Assembly (NCBI GenBank): GCA_001600415.1
Contig: BCJX01000004.1
Span: 298,220-362,219 of the forward strand
Direction of reading: 5' to 3'
DNA: 64,000 nt
DNA from: Pascua guehoae
Taxonomy: Eukaryota; Basidiomycota; Tremellomycetes; Trichosporonales; Trichosporonaceae
Below, in pieces: positions 1 to 14,864 of the stretch. Every line of letters starts with the position of its first letter. Position 1 is the first letter of the stretch. Below the pieces are notes generated by a model, which was given only the letters and a program-made list of their open reading frames with translations, ran no database searches and was not told the origin of the DNA. A program made the position numbers and the translations under genes.

Positions 1-23
1 TGTGGATGTGGGTGGGGTGGTGG

Positions 24-88
<65 letters not shown>

Positions 89-1165
89 TGACAGGAGTGG
101 TGTAGAGTACGTGCTGCAGGCACACAGATAGCCAAGACAAGGCACAGGTATACCGGTGAACAGGATGGGGACAAGCAATGGGCAGCGACACGCAAAACTC
201 GGGCAGGTAGTTTATAGCCCCCACAGACTCGGACTCGAGGCATGCTCACATATCCAGACGCGTACGGGCTCGCGACGCCGTACACGCACAGCGACATTGT
301 CCAGTGCAGTGATTGGGGGGAGCGGGAATGTTGCTGTGCTGTTCTGTGGGTTTGGTAGTGGGGGACGCGTCGCTCGCTGTGGCGCGGATGGGATGTGGTG
401 TGTGGGGAGACGCGTGCGGTCGTGATTGTGGATGTGGTCGTGTGCCGTCGACCTAAGGAGGGGGCCTGTAGTGTCTAGTCGTCCTTCACCCTGCGATTCC
501 TGGAGCTGTGGTGTCCGCTCGTTCGTGTTGGGCACGCGTCCGTGTGCCGTACAGCGTCACTCTCGTGTACGGCGTGGGTGGTGGAATGTGTGGGCCAAGT
601 GGTGACTGGGACGGGTGGGGCGTGTAGCGGAGGGAGCTGAAGTTGGTGCCGAGGCTAGGCTGCAGCTAGCGGTGGCTCGCACGGAACACCTAGCGCTCGA
701 GGACACTCGCATCGGCGAGTGGAGCGGGCCGGCCTCGTGTGCGCCTCGTAGCGTGTGAGCGTGAGAACGAAAACGGGTGGCAACGGGGACCATGACGAGC
801 GGGGGCGGGGCGGGGTGCATTAATAGTGTGAGTGGTTGGGGGTGACGACGGCGGGGACGTCGTCGGCGGTGGCAGTGGGATGGCGACGTGGGTCGGCGAT
901 TGGCTGGCCCAGATCCGGCGTGCGAGTCGGCGAGCCGGTGAGGCGGAGTAAGCGATTTGGGCGGCGTCGGCGTCGGCGTCAGTGTCAGTGCAGCCGTGCT
1001 CCGTGTTGTTCTGTTACGGAGTGGGATGTGGAGAGTCTGGTTCATGCTGGGTTGGACGAGTGCCACACTCGACCTGAGTGCCACATCCGCATACTTACGG
1101 CCGCCAGCGTGGTCGCCGGCTCATCTATCGTACATCGCATGCTACAGCTCGCTATACCATACACA
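1..1165. other. Gene-free left edge, 3' side of RFC4
   Basis: I see no gene here. It holds a TG dinucleotide run near the left edge and GC-rich sequence of low coding quality. The open frames in it do not resemble known proteins. It probably contains the RFC4 3' untranslated region and the flank of a gene outside the window. Confidence 0.5.
26..85. repeat. (TG)n microsatellite
   Basis: About 29 uninterrupted TG units, directly visible. Likely length-polymorphic. Confidence 0.95.
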
Positions 1166-3952
<2,787 letters not shown>

Positions 3953-4645
3953 TGTGGGTTGCCTTGTCGGAGTGTACTGTCGGCGTCGATTGGGTGGTGT
4001 TTGTCGAGCCCAGTCCAGTCAGGCTCTGGTCATGACGGCACTTTGATCTTTGGACGCGACGCGTCGGGCCGGGAGCAGATGCGGGGGTAAATTTGGTTCA
4101 CCGTGGCGGGTGGCCTGGTGGGTGGCAACTCGCACTGGCAGGATTGGCAGGTGCTGAGGTGACCAGCTGGCAGCTGGTGCGCGTGATGGTGAGGGAGAAA
4201 GCTGCATACACGAGTAATGGATCTTGGACACAACCTCAGACGGCAACGTGTACATACGAGATTGAGGCTGGCAAAGGCAATTCCTTTGTGGGTAACTGGC
4301 AGTCTGCTGCACAATGGTGCAACCGTTTCAGATCGCCTCGACTTGACTCGTTTCACGTTCGCTGCGCTGCGCGTTGCCACCTGCCTCGACCTGCCTCGCG
4401 CTGCCTCACGGCAGCCCTCCCGGCCTCCCAGTTCGCTATGCAGTGATACATACAACGATGCGATGCTCCTATGAATGCTCTGCCGCAACCTACCGCCCCA
4501 AGCGTCCCACTGGCGTCCCACTGCGTCCTGCTGGCGTCCACTGCATCCGCGTCCACTGCCCTCCTGCCCTACTGCCCAACTGCCCAACTGAAACCCAACC
4601 TCTGTACGAATGACGATACTCAAACTCTCACCCGCACCACCTTTC
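3953..4645. other. Intergenic, RFC4 promoter side
   Basis: Between the RFC4 start and the 3' end of the next gene on the same strand. No gene or RNA is recognised. It should hold the RFC4 promoter and the terminator of the neighbour. The stretch 4497-4595 has loosely repeated GCGTCC / CTGCC words. Confidence 0.6.
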
Positions 4646-6002
4646 CTACGCAGGACTGGGCGCACGCGGTCCGCGCCGGCGGCGCCGGTCTGCGCCCTTT
4701 TCCTCATCAACGAGCGAGATGCCCATTTGGCGCCGCTTGGCAGAACGGCGGACGGGCGTCGAGGGTCCGTCTGCCATCTCGGCGTCGATAATGGGCCGCT
4801 TGGCGCCAATAGGTCCCGTCTGGGCAGGGCCATTGGATGGGGGGAAATCGAGCTCGAGGGATGCAGCAGCAGGGAGGGAAAAGTTAAAGTTGGACGTCGG
4901 GACCGACGAGACGGGCGTAACGCGCGCGCTGGGGTTGCGCTGCAGACGAGGCGGGGCGACGGGGCGGACGACGAGCGGGGACGAGACGGGCGAGGACGAC
5001 GAGGGCGCCATCAGGGCGCCGTCCGAGGGCGAGCGCTCGAGTGCGGCTGCGACTGTGAGGCGGGTCTTGGACGGTCCTGGGGTCGCGGTGTGGTCACCTC
5101 CGACGACGGCCTCGCTGTGCGCGGCCGTATTGGAGGCACCAATACCGCTATGGCTGTTGCGCAGCGACGACGGTCCAGGTCCGTCACGAGCAGTGTTACC
5201 GTACATGCGCGAATCGGCCGGCGCCGATGACGGGCGCGGGAAACGCGTCGAGGCAGAAGTGGAAGCAGAAGCCGACGGCTGCGCCCGGGCTTGCGGGGGG
5301 GCCTCGTCGTCATCGGCAGCAAAGGCGTCCATGGCGGTCTGTCCGTCAGCACAAATGTTCCATTTGCACTGTGCGCTGGGAAAGTTGAAAGAGCTGCGCG
5401 GCCGGGCGCGCGCACAGCATCGTATGTGCGCCGCAAGGCCTCGGTCACACTGTGCAAATTGCCCAACTACTCCCCATGCTGCTTCGGTGGACTTACCTGG
5501 CGTGCCTCGGCCCAGTCCATCAGGCGTGCAAGAGCGGCGGCGGCGTCCTCGCCGGCCCCAATGTCGGACTGAACCTTGGAGAGAACATCGGTACTGCATG
5601 GTCAGTGTGTGCGGGGAGGTGTGATGGTGATGAGGCCGATCCACATGGACCAAGGAGGGCCGATGAAACTCACAGTGCCGCAGCGTATCCAACCTGGTAT
5701 GCTTGCTGGGAACATTAGCAACTTGCCACCGGGTCTGCAGGTTAAAAAGCAACGAGGACATGGCGTGGTAAGGGGCCGTCTCGAGCTCGGGGACGCACCT
5801 TTGTGTTGGCGAGCGAGGTCCGGTAGAGGGTGGTGATACTCAGTGCCGCGGCTGGGCAAGGTTAGCAGTGTGGGACAAGGGTTATGCCTCGGTGGCCTGG
5901 GGGAAGGTACACCGAATACGCACCTCGAAACTTGTCTCCCATATCCCGCTCGGCGTCGGCGAGGTCGGGGGGCAGGGTAGAGTTGAGCGCCGAGAGGTCC
6001 AT
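4646..6002 (-). CDS. HAPSTR1/TAPR1-like (C16orf72 family) nuclear protein
   Basis: Five exons (5924-6002, 5799-5851, 5674-5705, 5497-5593, 4646-5338) join in frame to 317 residues. The N-terminal third carries a helical signature: FR-x-AALSITTLYR at about 25-37, then AYQVGYAAALTDVL at about 46-59. This resembles the core of human C16orf72/HAPSTR1, which has FR-x-AAT-x-VTQLYK followed by a GYQ-type helix. HAPSTR1 is an oligomeric nuclear stress-response partner of the ubiquitin ligase HUWE1; transfer of that role to this protein is inference. Residues from about 95 on are low-complexity Ser/Pro/Ala, ending in a basic stretch with RRSAKRRQ and RRRRRG that looks like a nuclear localisation signal, as in HAPSTR1. 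The junction logic is strong because three exons under 60 nt only make sense with this helix. The family assignment rests on motif memory, not on a search. Confidence 0.6.
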
Positions 6003-6613
6003 CGCGGCGTGCTTGGCGTAGAGGCGATGGCGAGTAGAGAAGAGAAGAGTGGGTGAACCACGATCGATTGAGGAGAAGATAAGGGTGTTGCTTTAATGTG
6101 ATGAGAGAGGTGTGCACAAGGACAATAGATGGTAGAGTGTTGGTTGAACAAGAGCAAGATGTTGAGAGACGGGAGGGTTGAGTGCAAATGGTGGTTGTGG
6201 TGGCGGCGGCGGCGGCGGCAACACATGTTCCACTCGCCGACTCGCTCCCTCCCGCACTGGCGGGCCTGGTCGACACAAAGCTTTGAGCTAGAGCTAATCA
6301 GGGAAAAACACCAGTAGCCCACCCATGCCACCCACCCAGCACCATCCATTGCGATAAACGACGGAATCAATTTTCTTAGTTCCAACGGGACCTGAACACA
6401 ACCGCCCGCATGCATGAGTCACTGACCCAGGGCCACTGGCCATTACCACAGCTGCAGCTGACATCATATGCACTCATCTGTATGCACCATCTACCCGTCA
6501 AGGCACACGGCACACCTGTGCAAGATTGCAACCTCCAATGCACCCCACCCCCGCGACGACCGCTTTTATCACTGCATACAGGCTGCTATGCCGTCTACAA
6601 CACGATGACACAT
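6003..6613. other. Intergenic, contains a GGC microsatellite
   Basis: Promoter of the upstream-reading gene at 6002 and 3' flank of FBP1. A short (GGC)n run sits near 6200-6220. Nothing else is recognised. Confidence 0.55.
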
Positions 6614-8768
6614 CTACCACTTCTTGTCGGGCGACTGCCACTTCTTGTAAAACTTCTGGACGTCCTCGACGTCCTTCTTGCTGCCGAGGAAGACGGGGCA
6701 GCGGCCGTGAATGCTCGTGGGGTTGACGTCGAGGATGCGCTTCGAGCCAGTCGTGGCAAGACCGCCAGCCTGCTCGGTGAGGAAGGCCATGGGGAACGCC
6801 TCGTAGAGCATGCGGAGCTTGCCGTCACGGCTCTTCTTGTCATCGGGGTAACCAAAGATGCCTCCGTAGAGGAGCGTGCGGTGGACGTCGGCGACCATCG
6901 AACCAATGTAACGCGCAGAGTAGGGCTTCTTGTTCTCGGGGAACTTGATGCTCTGGAGGTACTCGAGGGTAGGGGGGTAGAAGAACTGCGAGTTGCCCTC
7001 GTTGAACGAGTAAATCTTGCCACGCTCGGGGATGCGGATGTCGGGGTGGGTCAGGATAAACTCGCCAAGGGCCTCGTCGAGGGTGAAGCCGTCAACGCCA
7101 GAGCCGGTCGAGAGGACGAGGTTGCACGACGAACCGTACCTGCAGGTTAGCTTTGGGTCTGCGGGAAGGGGAACAGTCTGTTCGCAACCGGGCAGTGCGA
7201 GCCGGCACCCATGCCCGGCTTCCAGAGCCAGAGGCAGCTGCAGCTCTCCGTTTGTGCGAGAAAGTTCTCGCACGTGCAAGTCTGTTTGTCCACACGCCCG
7301 GGATACTCACATGGTGTAACCGGCGGCAACCATGTCGCGGCCGGGGCGGAGGACGTCCTTGACGGAGCCCTCGGCGCCCTCGGGGACCTTGTAGACACCA
7401 AAGATGGTGCCGACGTTGACACCGGCGTCAATGTTGGACGAACCGTCGAGGGGGTCGAAGACGACGCAGCTGTGGGGTCAGTACTGTGTTCATCAACAGC
7501 AACACTCTGGGCTCGTGCGACGAGTGATCCGCGCCAGACAAGTTTCAGAACGTCAATTGTCGCGCGATCGGCAACACGACACGGCAAAAACAACAACTCG
7601 ACCGCGTAGCGGTACACCGGCAGACCAGAATCCGGGAACAAGACGCCCCGTCACCTCCACATGACGGCTTTTCTCGGGGGTCGCACCACCGCCCGTCCCT
7701 CTCGGGTGGTCGCGGTGTCGCGGTGGCCTGTGCGGGCTGCTCATCATGTGGGGTGTGTGGGTGGGCGGGGCGCCACATCATGTTCTCGGGTTGTTCTCGG
7801 ATATCGGATGGGGTTGTCACCGTCGTCTGCCCATTGGCTCGGCGGGCGGACTTGGATTGACTTTTGCCAAGTCGCCAGGCCGCGGCCGCATGGGGGGTGC
7901 GAGTTGATTGCCAGGAGGTTACACATCGGCACGCAGCCGGCGCGCTCCTCGCCCGGCCTGGGGTAATACCCTTTGCAATGTGGCTGATGTCCGTTGCACT
8001 CGGGAGTCGCTCTGAACAACTCGAGGACTTTCCCGTGTGTGGTCTCCAAATCGCATGTTCCGCCCGTTCGGCGGCATACAGTCCCTTTGCACTCCTCGGG
8101 CCTCGTGTGATGCCTCGTGTTCTCGTGCTTCCCGCCTCCCTCCTTCCAGGCTCCCGCGCCCACAGGTCACACGACCGAGCACTCACTAGCTGCCCTTCTG
8201 GCCCTTGACGATGATGGCGTCGTCGAGCTCCTCCGAGACCATGACGGCGACCTTGCCCGAGGCGCCGAGGGCGTTGACCATAATGTCGTTGGAGAGGACG
8301 TCGAGCTTCTTCTGGTCCTCGCCCTGGACGTTGGACGCGCCGGCCAGGCCGACGAGGTTGATCAGGCGCGCCTTGCGCACATTGCTGGCAATGTACTTGG
8401 ACGTGACCTGGGTGATGTGTGAGCGGGGGAACTGCGTAGGGGAAGAGGGGTGAGGTTTGCGAGGGACGGGACGAGGTAGCCGCGGACTAGACGGCTCTCG
8501 GACGCGCGGACGCCGGACTGGCGGTAAGAGAAGAGCCGACGAGGCGGTGGGGGAGAACTACCCGCAGCACCACCAAGGCTCGAATACAAGGGGAACAAGA
8601 GGTATGGGTCCTGGCGACGGCAGGGAGGACCCCGACAAGACTTACCTGGATGCCCACGAGGAGCATGGTGAGGTCGCCCGAGGCGCGCTCACCAAGCGCC
8701 TGCTGCTGCTTGAGAATGTGGCGGGTGAGGGTGATGAGGTCGGTGGGGGGGGCTTCAAAGTCGGGCAT
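6614..8768 (-). CDS. FBP1: Fructose-1,6-bisphosphatase
   Basis: Hydrolyses fructose-1,6-bisphosphate to fructose-6-phosphate, the committed step of gluconeogenesis, in the cytosol. Four exons (8646-8768, 8187-8407, 7311-7469, 6614-7139) give 342 residues, the usual length. The metal/substrate motif [10 protein letters not shown] lies at about 120-129, and the C-terminal half includes the conserved GGIFGYP, TEQAGG and [12 protein letters not shown] blocks. The tyrosine codon before CVVFDPLDG is split by intron 2, which confirms that junction. I see no RRxS site near the N-terminus of the kind phosphorylated by PKA in S. cerevisiae. Odd: intron 2 is 717 nt, over ten times the usual intron here. 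The start ATG is followed directly by the typical N-terminal helix [10 protein letters not shown]. Confidence 0.97.
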
Positions 8769-9688
8769 TGTGAATGGTGGGTTTTGCGGTAGGAGGATGG
8801 GATGGGTCGAGAGATGGGCGGAATGCAGATATGAGCAGATGCAAAGAGGATGGATGTGAAGGATGGTAGTAATGTACAGTAGAGAGATGGAAACGCTGGC
8901 TGGGTGTGTGGGTACTGTAGACCGGTAGCTGGTAGCTGGTAGCCAGGGGATGGATGGATGGATACATCTTGACCCCCACATGTCACCGCGGAGATCGCGG
9001 GCAATCCCTCGTGTGTTTGGCTAGCCGCTGGCCTGGGCACGGCACCGCACACTCGTCTACCCGCTCTACCGCTGTCGCCCCCGTCGTCGCGATCACGGCT
9101 CGCGGCTCGCGGCCCGTGGTCACAGTCGCACCCATGCTTTGATACCTGCCATCCTGCATGTCCTGCTCAGAGTCCCGCAACGTTGCCTACCTCCGTGCCG
9201 TGGAGCCGGGCCTCCGGTGTCATGATTGACCGTACACCCGGGCGGCGGCCCGGGGCCCTGCCCGCCCTGCCCGCCCTGCCCGCCCTGCCCACTCTACCGG
9301 CCAGGTCGGGACCAGCCGTTCCATGGCATCCCACTGGTCGGAAGATTCCGCATCCCACCCCACGTATCTCCCCAGGCACGGCTCTTGCATCCACAGACCC
9401 CCCCACACTGGAAACCCCACATCCTTCGGCCCTACTCGGCGCCGGTCCAACAACCCACAGCGCACTCGCCTGGACATACTGCCCATCAGTCATCCACCTT
9501 GGCGTACTGCAATTGCCGGCGGCATCGTCGCACGCTGCAACACAGATCCACAACCCTATCGGCACAGGCCGTTTCACCTGCATTCACAAATGCATCACTG
9601 CTCAAAGGAATGTCTGCAATCTATATATATAAAAAAATACCCTGTTGTGCGGTTTCTGTGGTGGTTGTGGTGGTGGTGGTGGTGCAGT
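8769..9688. other. Intergenic with short tandem repeats
   Basis: FBP1 promoter side and PSD1 3' flank. It contains GGAT repeats near 8945-8963, a 9-bp CCCTGCCCG repeat (about four copies, 9256-9290) and an AT-rich TATATATATAAA stretch near 9620-9637, probably part of the PSD1 3' region. No gene is seen. Confidence 0.55.
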
Positions 9689-11943
9689 CTAGTTCTCGGT
9701 TCCCAGCGTCTCGCCGACGCGCACCTTGTCGCCGGCCTTGACGGTAAACTTGAAGTCCTTGGGGGCCTCAAAGACGAGCACAATGGTGCTGCCAAGACGG
9801 AAGCCGCCCATTTCCTCTCCGGGGAGCAAGGGCTGGCCCTTGAGGACGGACGCGCCAGAGTAGACGGCCTCTGTAAACGTGTGCGGGGGGTGGGTGGGCC
9901 TCGTGAGGTTTGTGCGGAGCGTCTCGTCAAAGTTGACGACAATGGAGCCGACGTTGGTGGCGCCAACGGGGACCATGGAGAAGAAGCCATTCTTCCAGCG
10001 ACCGAGAAGCGAGACACGCTCGTTGAGGACAAACAGGTTGCGGAGGCGGTTGGCAATGTAAGGGGACACGCTAAACAGGTCGCCGGTAAAGTGGCGGCGG
10101 CGCTCGACGACCCAGGCGCAGGGCGAGTGGAAGCGGTGGTAGTCTCCGGGAGCGAGGTAGATGACAATGAACGCGAGCTTGTGGTCGGGACGGAGCGTGC
10201 CAATCTCAGTGTCGCGGTCGGTCGCAGTGCCCATGGCCGTCATGCCAAGGTGGGCGGCAACGTGTGCGTCGTGCGCAAAGTCAGTCTTGCCCGAGACCGA
10301 CGCGTCGTGCTCGTCGCCAACAGTCTCAGTTGGCGATGGTGGCTCGTGGAACTCTGCTCCCCCCTTGCCCATCAGTGCCGACAGCGAGTATGGGATCCGG
10401 TTGATGTTTGCAAAGTGTTCGTCGTCGACCACGGTCGTTTCTCCTCCACCAACCGTTGGCGACGCAGCCTGACGATCAATCTCGAGCGCCTCGCCGACCG
10501 CCTGTCGCTCGGTACCCAGCAGCGCCTCGAGCGAGTAGGTGATGCCCTTGACCTGCTCGACCTTTGAGCCCCGAATCACGCCGAGGTGCAGCACACGTCC
10601 GTCCGCGGGGGACACGAGTGGCGCATCCTCGATCGGTCGCGCTCCAGGCTTGAGCTCGCGGTAAAAGAACTCGCCCAGCGACTCGTACTTTGTCAAGTCG
10701 GACGGGACGCATTCGTCGAGATTACACCCAAAAATGTAGGCGTACAACCGGAAGCCGTACGGACGGAACCACATGGGCAGAACGAGCGAGTTGAGGTAGC
10801 CCCACAATCGCGACATTGATCGGAGCGGCAGAACACCAAGAATACGGACCTGTGGTGTGAGCGAGGTACTAATAACGCGCTACGCGCCAGTGCAACCATT
10901 CGCTCGCCGCACGCGACACATGCTACTCTACAGGCGTTCGCGGGTGATTGCTCCACTTTCTCGCCGCTTCGTTGCAATGCCTCACGCTGTCACAACTCAT
11001 TGTGAATGCAAATGCTAAAGCGCCCGCAGTACACACTCAACGCCGCGTCGCAGTTGTTCCATGGTAGGTCACGCGAGCTCTACGCTGCGAGCGCTAGCAC
11101 CACACATGGATACTGATGAGACTCTTCCACGACAGCACACATGTTCACTATGGCCGCTTGAACATTTCACTCCGGGGGACACAAGCCACATTGTCCACAT
11201 CGCACCATCCGGGCGCTCCCCCACGCCATCGTTCCCGCGCTCCACGCTGCACTCACCTGCCACGGCCCATCGATGGACGGCTTGATGACGGCACCGCCTT
11301 CGCGCTGTGAGATGACCTCTGGGGCATCTCCTTGTCGTTGTTTCCGGTACTGCACTGCAACGAGCACGAGCGCACCGAGAGCAACAGGAATGGGGAACCA
11401 TTTTGTTGGTGTCGACCACGCACGCGACAGTTTTCCTGCGGTCAGCATCAGTCCCAGTCGAGCTTGCTTGCTTGCTCTCTCTCTCTCTCCCACGCGTCCG
11501 ATCGCTCGTATTCTACGCGCTCGAGCCCCACAAGCAACCTCTGGTGTTCTCCCAGCCAAGCATACATGCCATGCATGCTTTGAGAGTTTGCATCCCCCAC
11601 TCCCCGGTCTCCCATCTACCACTCGTACCACTCGTACCACCCAGGACTCACCTCGAAGCGACTCCCTCTTCTTCTTCTTCTTGCCCTTCTCCCCCTCGTC
11701 GTCTTGGTCCTTTTCGGGATCCTCTGGTGCGCGCGAATACGTCGCATTCCCCCGGGCCCAAGTGAGCGCGAGGGCCGGCGAGGCAGGTCCCGCGCTGCGC
11801 CCGGCGCGCACGAGCAGCACGGGCGTGGGGCACGCTGGGCGGACGGCGGCGCGCACGCGCACGGCGGCAGCCTGCGCATGCGATGCGGAGCGGACACTGA
11901 CGCTCCGGCTGCGGCCGAGCGCCGAGCGCAGGGAGACGAGCAT
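9689..11943 (-). CDS. PSD1: Phosphatidylserine decarboxylase, mitochondrial
   Basis: Converts phosphatidylserine to phosphatidylethanolamine at the mitochondrial inner membrane. Three exons (11652-11943, 11257-11435, 9689-10849) give 543 residues. Order: an Arg/Ala/Ser-rich presequence without acidic residues in the first ~40, a charged Glu/Lys linker, one hydrophobic segment at about 112-127 (inner-membrane anchor), then the decarboxylase domain with LAPGDYHRFHSP. The self-cleavage motif LGST lies at about 509-512; cleavage before Ser makes the pyruvoyl group. An insertion of about 80 residues between the SPADGRV block and the FIVIYLAPGDYH block looks disordered. A single-exon model starting at 10816 would lose targeting and anchor; the upstream exons restore both and keep frame. 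Confidence 0.95.
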
Positions 11944-12491
11944 GGTGGGTGAGTTGAGGGTGGTGGAAGACGGAAACCAAGGACGTGGAAGGCTGCTGCT
12001 TCGAGGACAAGGGGGGAGATTTTGGCGCGGCCGGCTATCAGCGTGTGCGTGTGGTGCACCCGGTGGGTGTGTCTCTGGGTGGGTCTGGGTGGTGCGCGGC
12101 GGCCAGTCGGCTCATTGTGGCGCTGGGCCCAGTGAATGGGATGCATGGCATGGGAGGATTGTGGCAGCCAGGCAGTCCTCGTCCTGCTACCACTGTGGGC
12201 AGCTTGGCGCTGATGCCGCGCATTCATACGCTGGGCCTCAGGGGCAGGGACTGTCGTAGTGTGTTTGAGTGATGCCGGTGCCTGGCTGAGTGGACCTTGT
12301 AAAGTTGGCACCCACCACCCGACTGCATTTGTTGACATGTTCACAGTCACCACGTTAGACCCATCTACAGTACATTGTCGGCCACCATCGCATCACATAA
12401 CGTTTTCTGACAACTCGCAACGGCCACCAATTCACGCCACACGGACGCGCCGGTTCAACTACCCAGTTGTGTTGGCCGTCTGCGCAACGCC
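11944..12491. other. Divergent promoter PSD1 / RMI1
   Basis: A 548 bp region between the two start codons, so it should contain both promoters. I see no convincing TATA box or repeated operator. Confidence 0.6.
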
Positions 12492-14021
12492 ATGACCACG
12501 CCGGCCGCCATCACAACCTACCTTGGCTCGCGCTACCCCGTTCCTCCACCGGACCCGACCTGGGTGTCCGAGTGCTGCGCGGCGCTCGTCGACGACGGCC
12601 AGGAAGCGACACGTGCGACTGTCGAAGAGCAGTACCTGTACGCCGACCTGGGCGCGGCCACACTCCCAGCCCGACCGGGGACGTCGTTGCCGACCGCCGC
12701 CGAGGAAGCACGCTTGCACAACCCAGACCCCGGTCCAAGGGGCCGGCTGTTCACCACAGCGCCCGTCGTCGTGCAGATCCACGCCATCAGCGAGGTGGGC
12801 GTATCTGCATTCAGCCTAAAGAATACCGTCGAAGCAAGGCGGGAAGTGATACAGGGCAAGAACCGCATTCGGCGCATGGGCGACGACGACGAGGATGTCG
12901 ACGATCCCACGGAGAAAAAGGGCCCGCCGCCGTACCCCCGTCACATGCTCGCGCTCGAGGTTAGCGATGGGCGTACGGCAGTGAGGGCCATCGAGTATAG
13001 GTCTATTCCCGAGCTCGTGCTTGGACAGACACCGTTGGGGACAAAGGTGGGTTGCAGTCGAGTGGCTTCCGTTTAATTTCTTCGTGCTTTCTTCTGCTTT
13101 CTTCCTCGCATTTCTTCCTTGCTTGTCGTCCTCTTCCTTCATTCCTTTCTCTTCTCTCCTTACTTTCCCTTCCTCGTCTCTCTCCCGTCCCTCGTCCCAG
13201 CCTCCACTCACACAACTGTTACTCCCCTCCTCGATCCATCCGAAGCTCCCGCTGACTATAGCTCCTTCTCCACAATGTCCGTTGCCTCAGAGGAACACGT
13301 AGGTTCTTTTACTTTAAGCTAGTAACCTACTAACCCCAGTCCTCCTCGAGCCAGCAAATACCACCGTGCTAGGCGGCGCAGTCGACGCTCTCGAACACGG
13401 CCAGCCAGAAGCCTTCATCGCGGGGCTGGAGGCGCGTCTAGCGTACGTCGTCCCACGCTCACCGTTAACCCCTGCCCCTTTGTTCTCCCAGTATTCTCTC
13501 CTTCCCTACCCTGCCCCTCGACGCGACTGACCCGCAGTGCCGCACGTGCACCCACTCGGGGCACATTCCCAGCCGCCGCCCCAGCCACTCGCCGGAGCAC
13601 CCTCCCGATCCGCAACGCAAATACGAACAGCGCGCCCGCCCAGCCTCGGCCCCCGGGGTTGGGAGCTAATAACGCCGCGGGGCGCGCTGCGCGCCTCGCA
13701 GCGATCCAAGCTGCGCGGGAAGAGGCCGCGATGGAAGAGGCCGCTCGTGAAGCTGCAGTCCCGAATAGTGCACGGGGTACGAGAGCGAGCACACGCCGAG
13801 CGACGACGAGAGCTGCAGCGGTGGCCGCAGAGTCCGACTACGACGACAGCTTCGAGGTCGACGACAGTTTTATCCAGCACATTGACGCGGCGACCGCTGC
13901 AGCGACGCAGGCGGGGGGTTCGCGAACACGGGCCGGCGGCGCAGGAGGGGCGGCAGCGCGGCGGCCCACCAAGAGGGCACGAGAGGAGCCAGACGTCATT
14001 GAGATTAGCGATTCCGACTAG
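12492..14021 (+). CDS. RMI1: RecQ-mediated genome instability protein 1 (RMI1)
   Basis: Subunit of the Sgs1/BLM-Top3-Rmi1 complex that dissolves double Holliday junctions. Four exons (12492-13046, 13262-13298, 13340-13442, 13538-14021) give 392 residues. The N-terminal PPDPTWVSECC segment matches the family's helical start. The OB fold is seen in LEVSDG-x-TAV-x-AIEY (about 155-170), LGTK (about 182-185), then LLLHNVRCLRG encoded by the 37 nt exon 2, and VLGGAVDALE. That short exon is supported by the family pattern and by phase. The C-terminal ~150 residues are Ala/Arg-rich with an acidic patch and end in DVIEISDSD, a plausible SUMO-interacting motif. No second OB fold like that of human RMI1 is present, as in S. 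cerevisiae Rmi1, though this protein is longer. Confidence 0.88.
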
Positions 14022-14864
14022 GGGCCGGCTGTTGTGTTGTATGTTGTGACATGTAGTGCATTTCCCGCGCAGCGTTACGAGGTTGGGCAGGGCACGGGAA
14101 ACGACAGGCTGGGCGTGGGCGACTCGCCAATGGGTCTGGGGCGCTCGTACACGCCGTGAACGCGTGTGTTGACGCACGTCATTGAGCTGCCTCCGTGAAA
14201 CGTGCTCGAACCGCCATGTGAGGGAGTTTCCTATGGGGTATTTATGGTGCCGAGTGAGAGACGTATCCTGCGTGCTGGGCCGTGATTGAAGTGGACGTGG
14301 GAGCTGGCAGCGCGCGCATCGCGCCGAAGAGGTTGGTGAAGGACATGGCAAGTGTGGTTGGATTGCTGGATAATGAGGGTTGACGACGACCGTGCAACGC
14401 AACGTGCTTCTCTGCGGCTCGAACTGCAGGATGTGCGCGATGTGCGGAATTGATCTTAGCAGCATGTGTCATAGGGTGATGCTGCAAGGTATGGGGAAGT
14501 CACTTCCGCGTGCTGGAGGTGACGTTCAACTACTACTGAGATCATCCATGGACCTGTCGATGAGCAGCGCACGATCACTAGGCTGAAGAGCACTACCTCC
14601 TGGATACGGCCACAAGTGAGCTCCATCTGAGACGATCACGACGACCACACTACCCAACTGCACACTCATTCTAAAGTGAGGATGACTTTGCATCATCATA
14701 AAGGTCCCAAAAGTACATGTTACAAACAACAGGCTGGGTCTGCCCGCACCGCCTCTGTAGCCGTAGCGGTGCGCGCCGTGTCTGTCTAGCCACTATTAGA
14801 GACTCCAGGGCGGGGGTTGAGCCGGGGGGAAACATGCCGAGGAGTCGAGCTGGTGCTGACCAGT
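14022..14864. other. Convergent intergenic RMI1 / bZIP
   Basis: Holds the 3' ends of two convergent genes. Nothing else is recognised. Confidence 0.55.

Noticed and set aside
1..85. TG run as telomere-like sequence
   Set aside because: It is a plain dinucleotide microsatellite followed by unique sequence, with no telomeric repeat unit.
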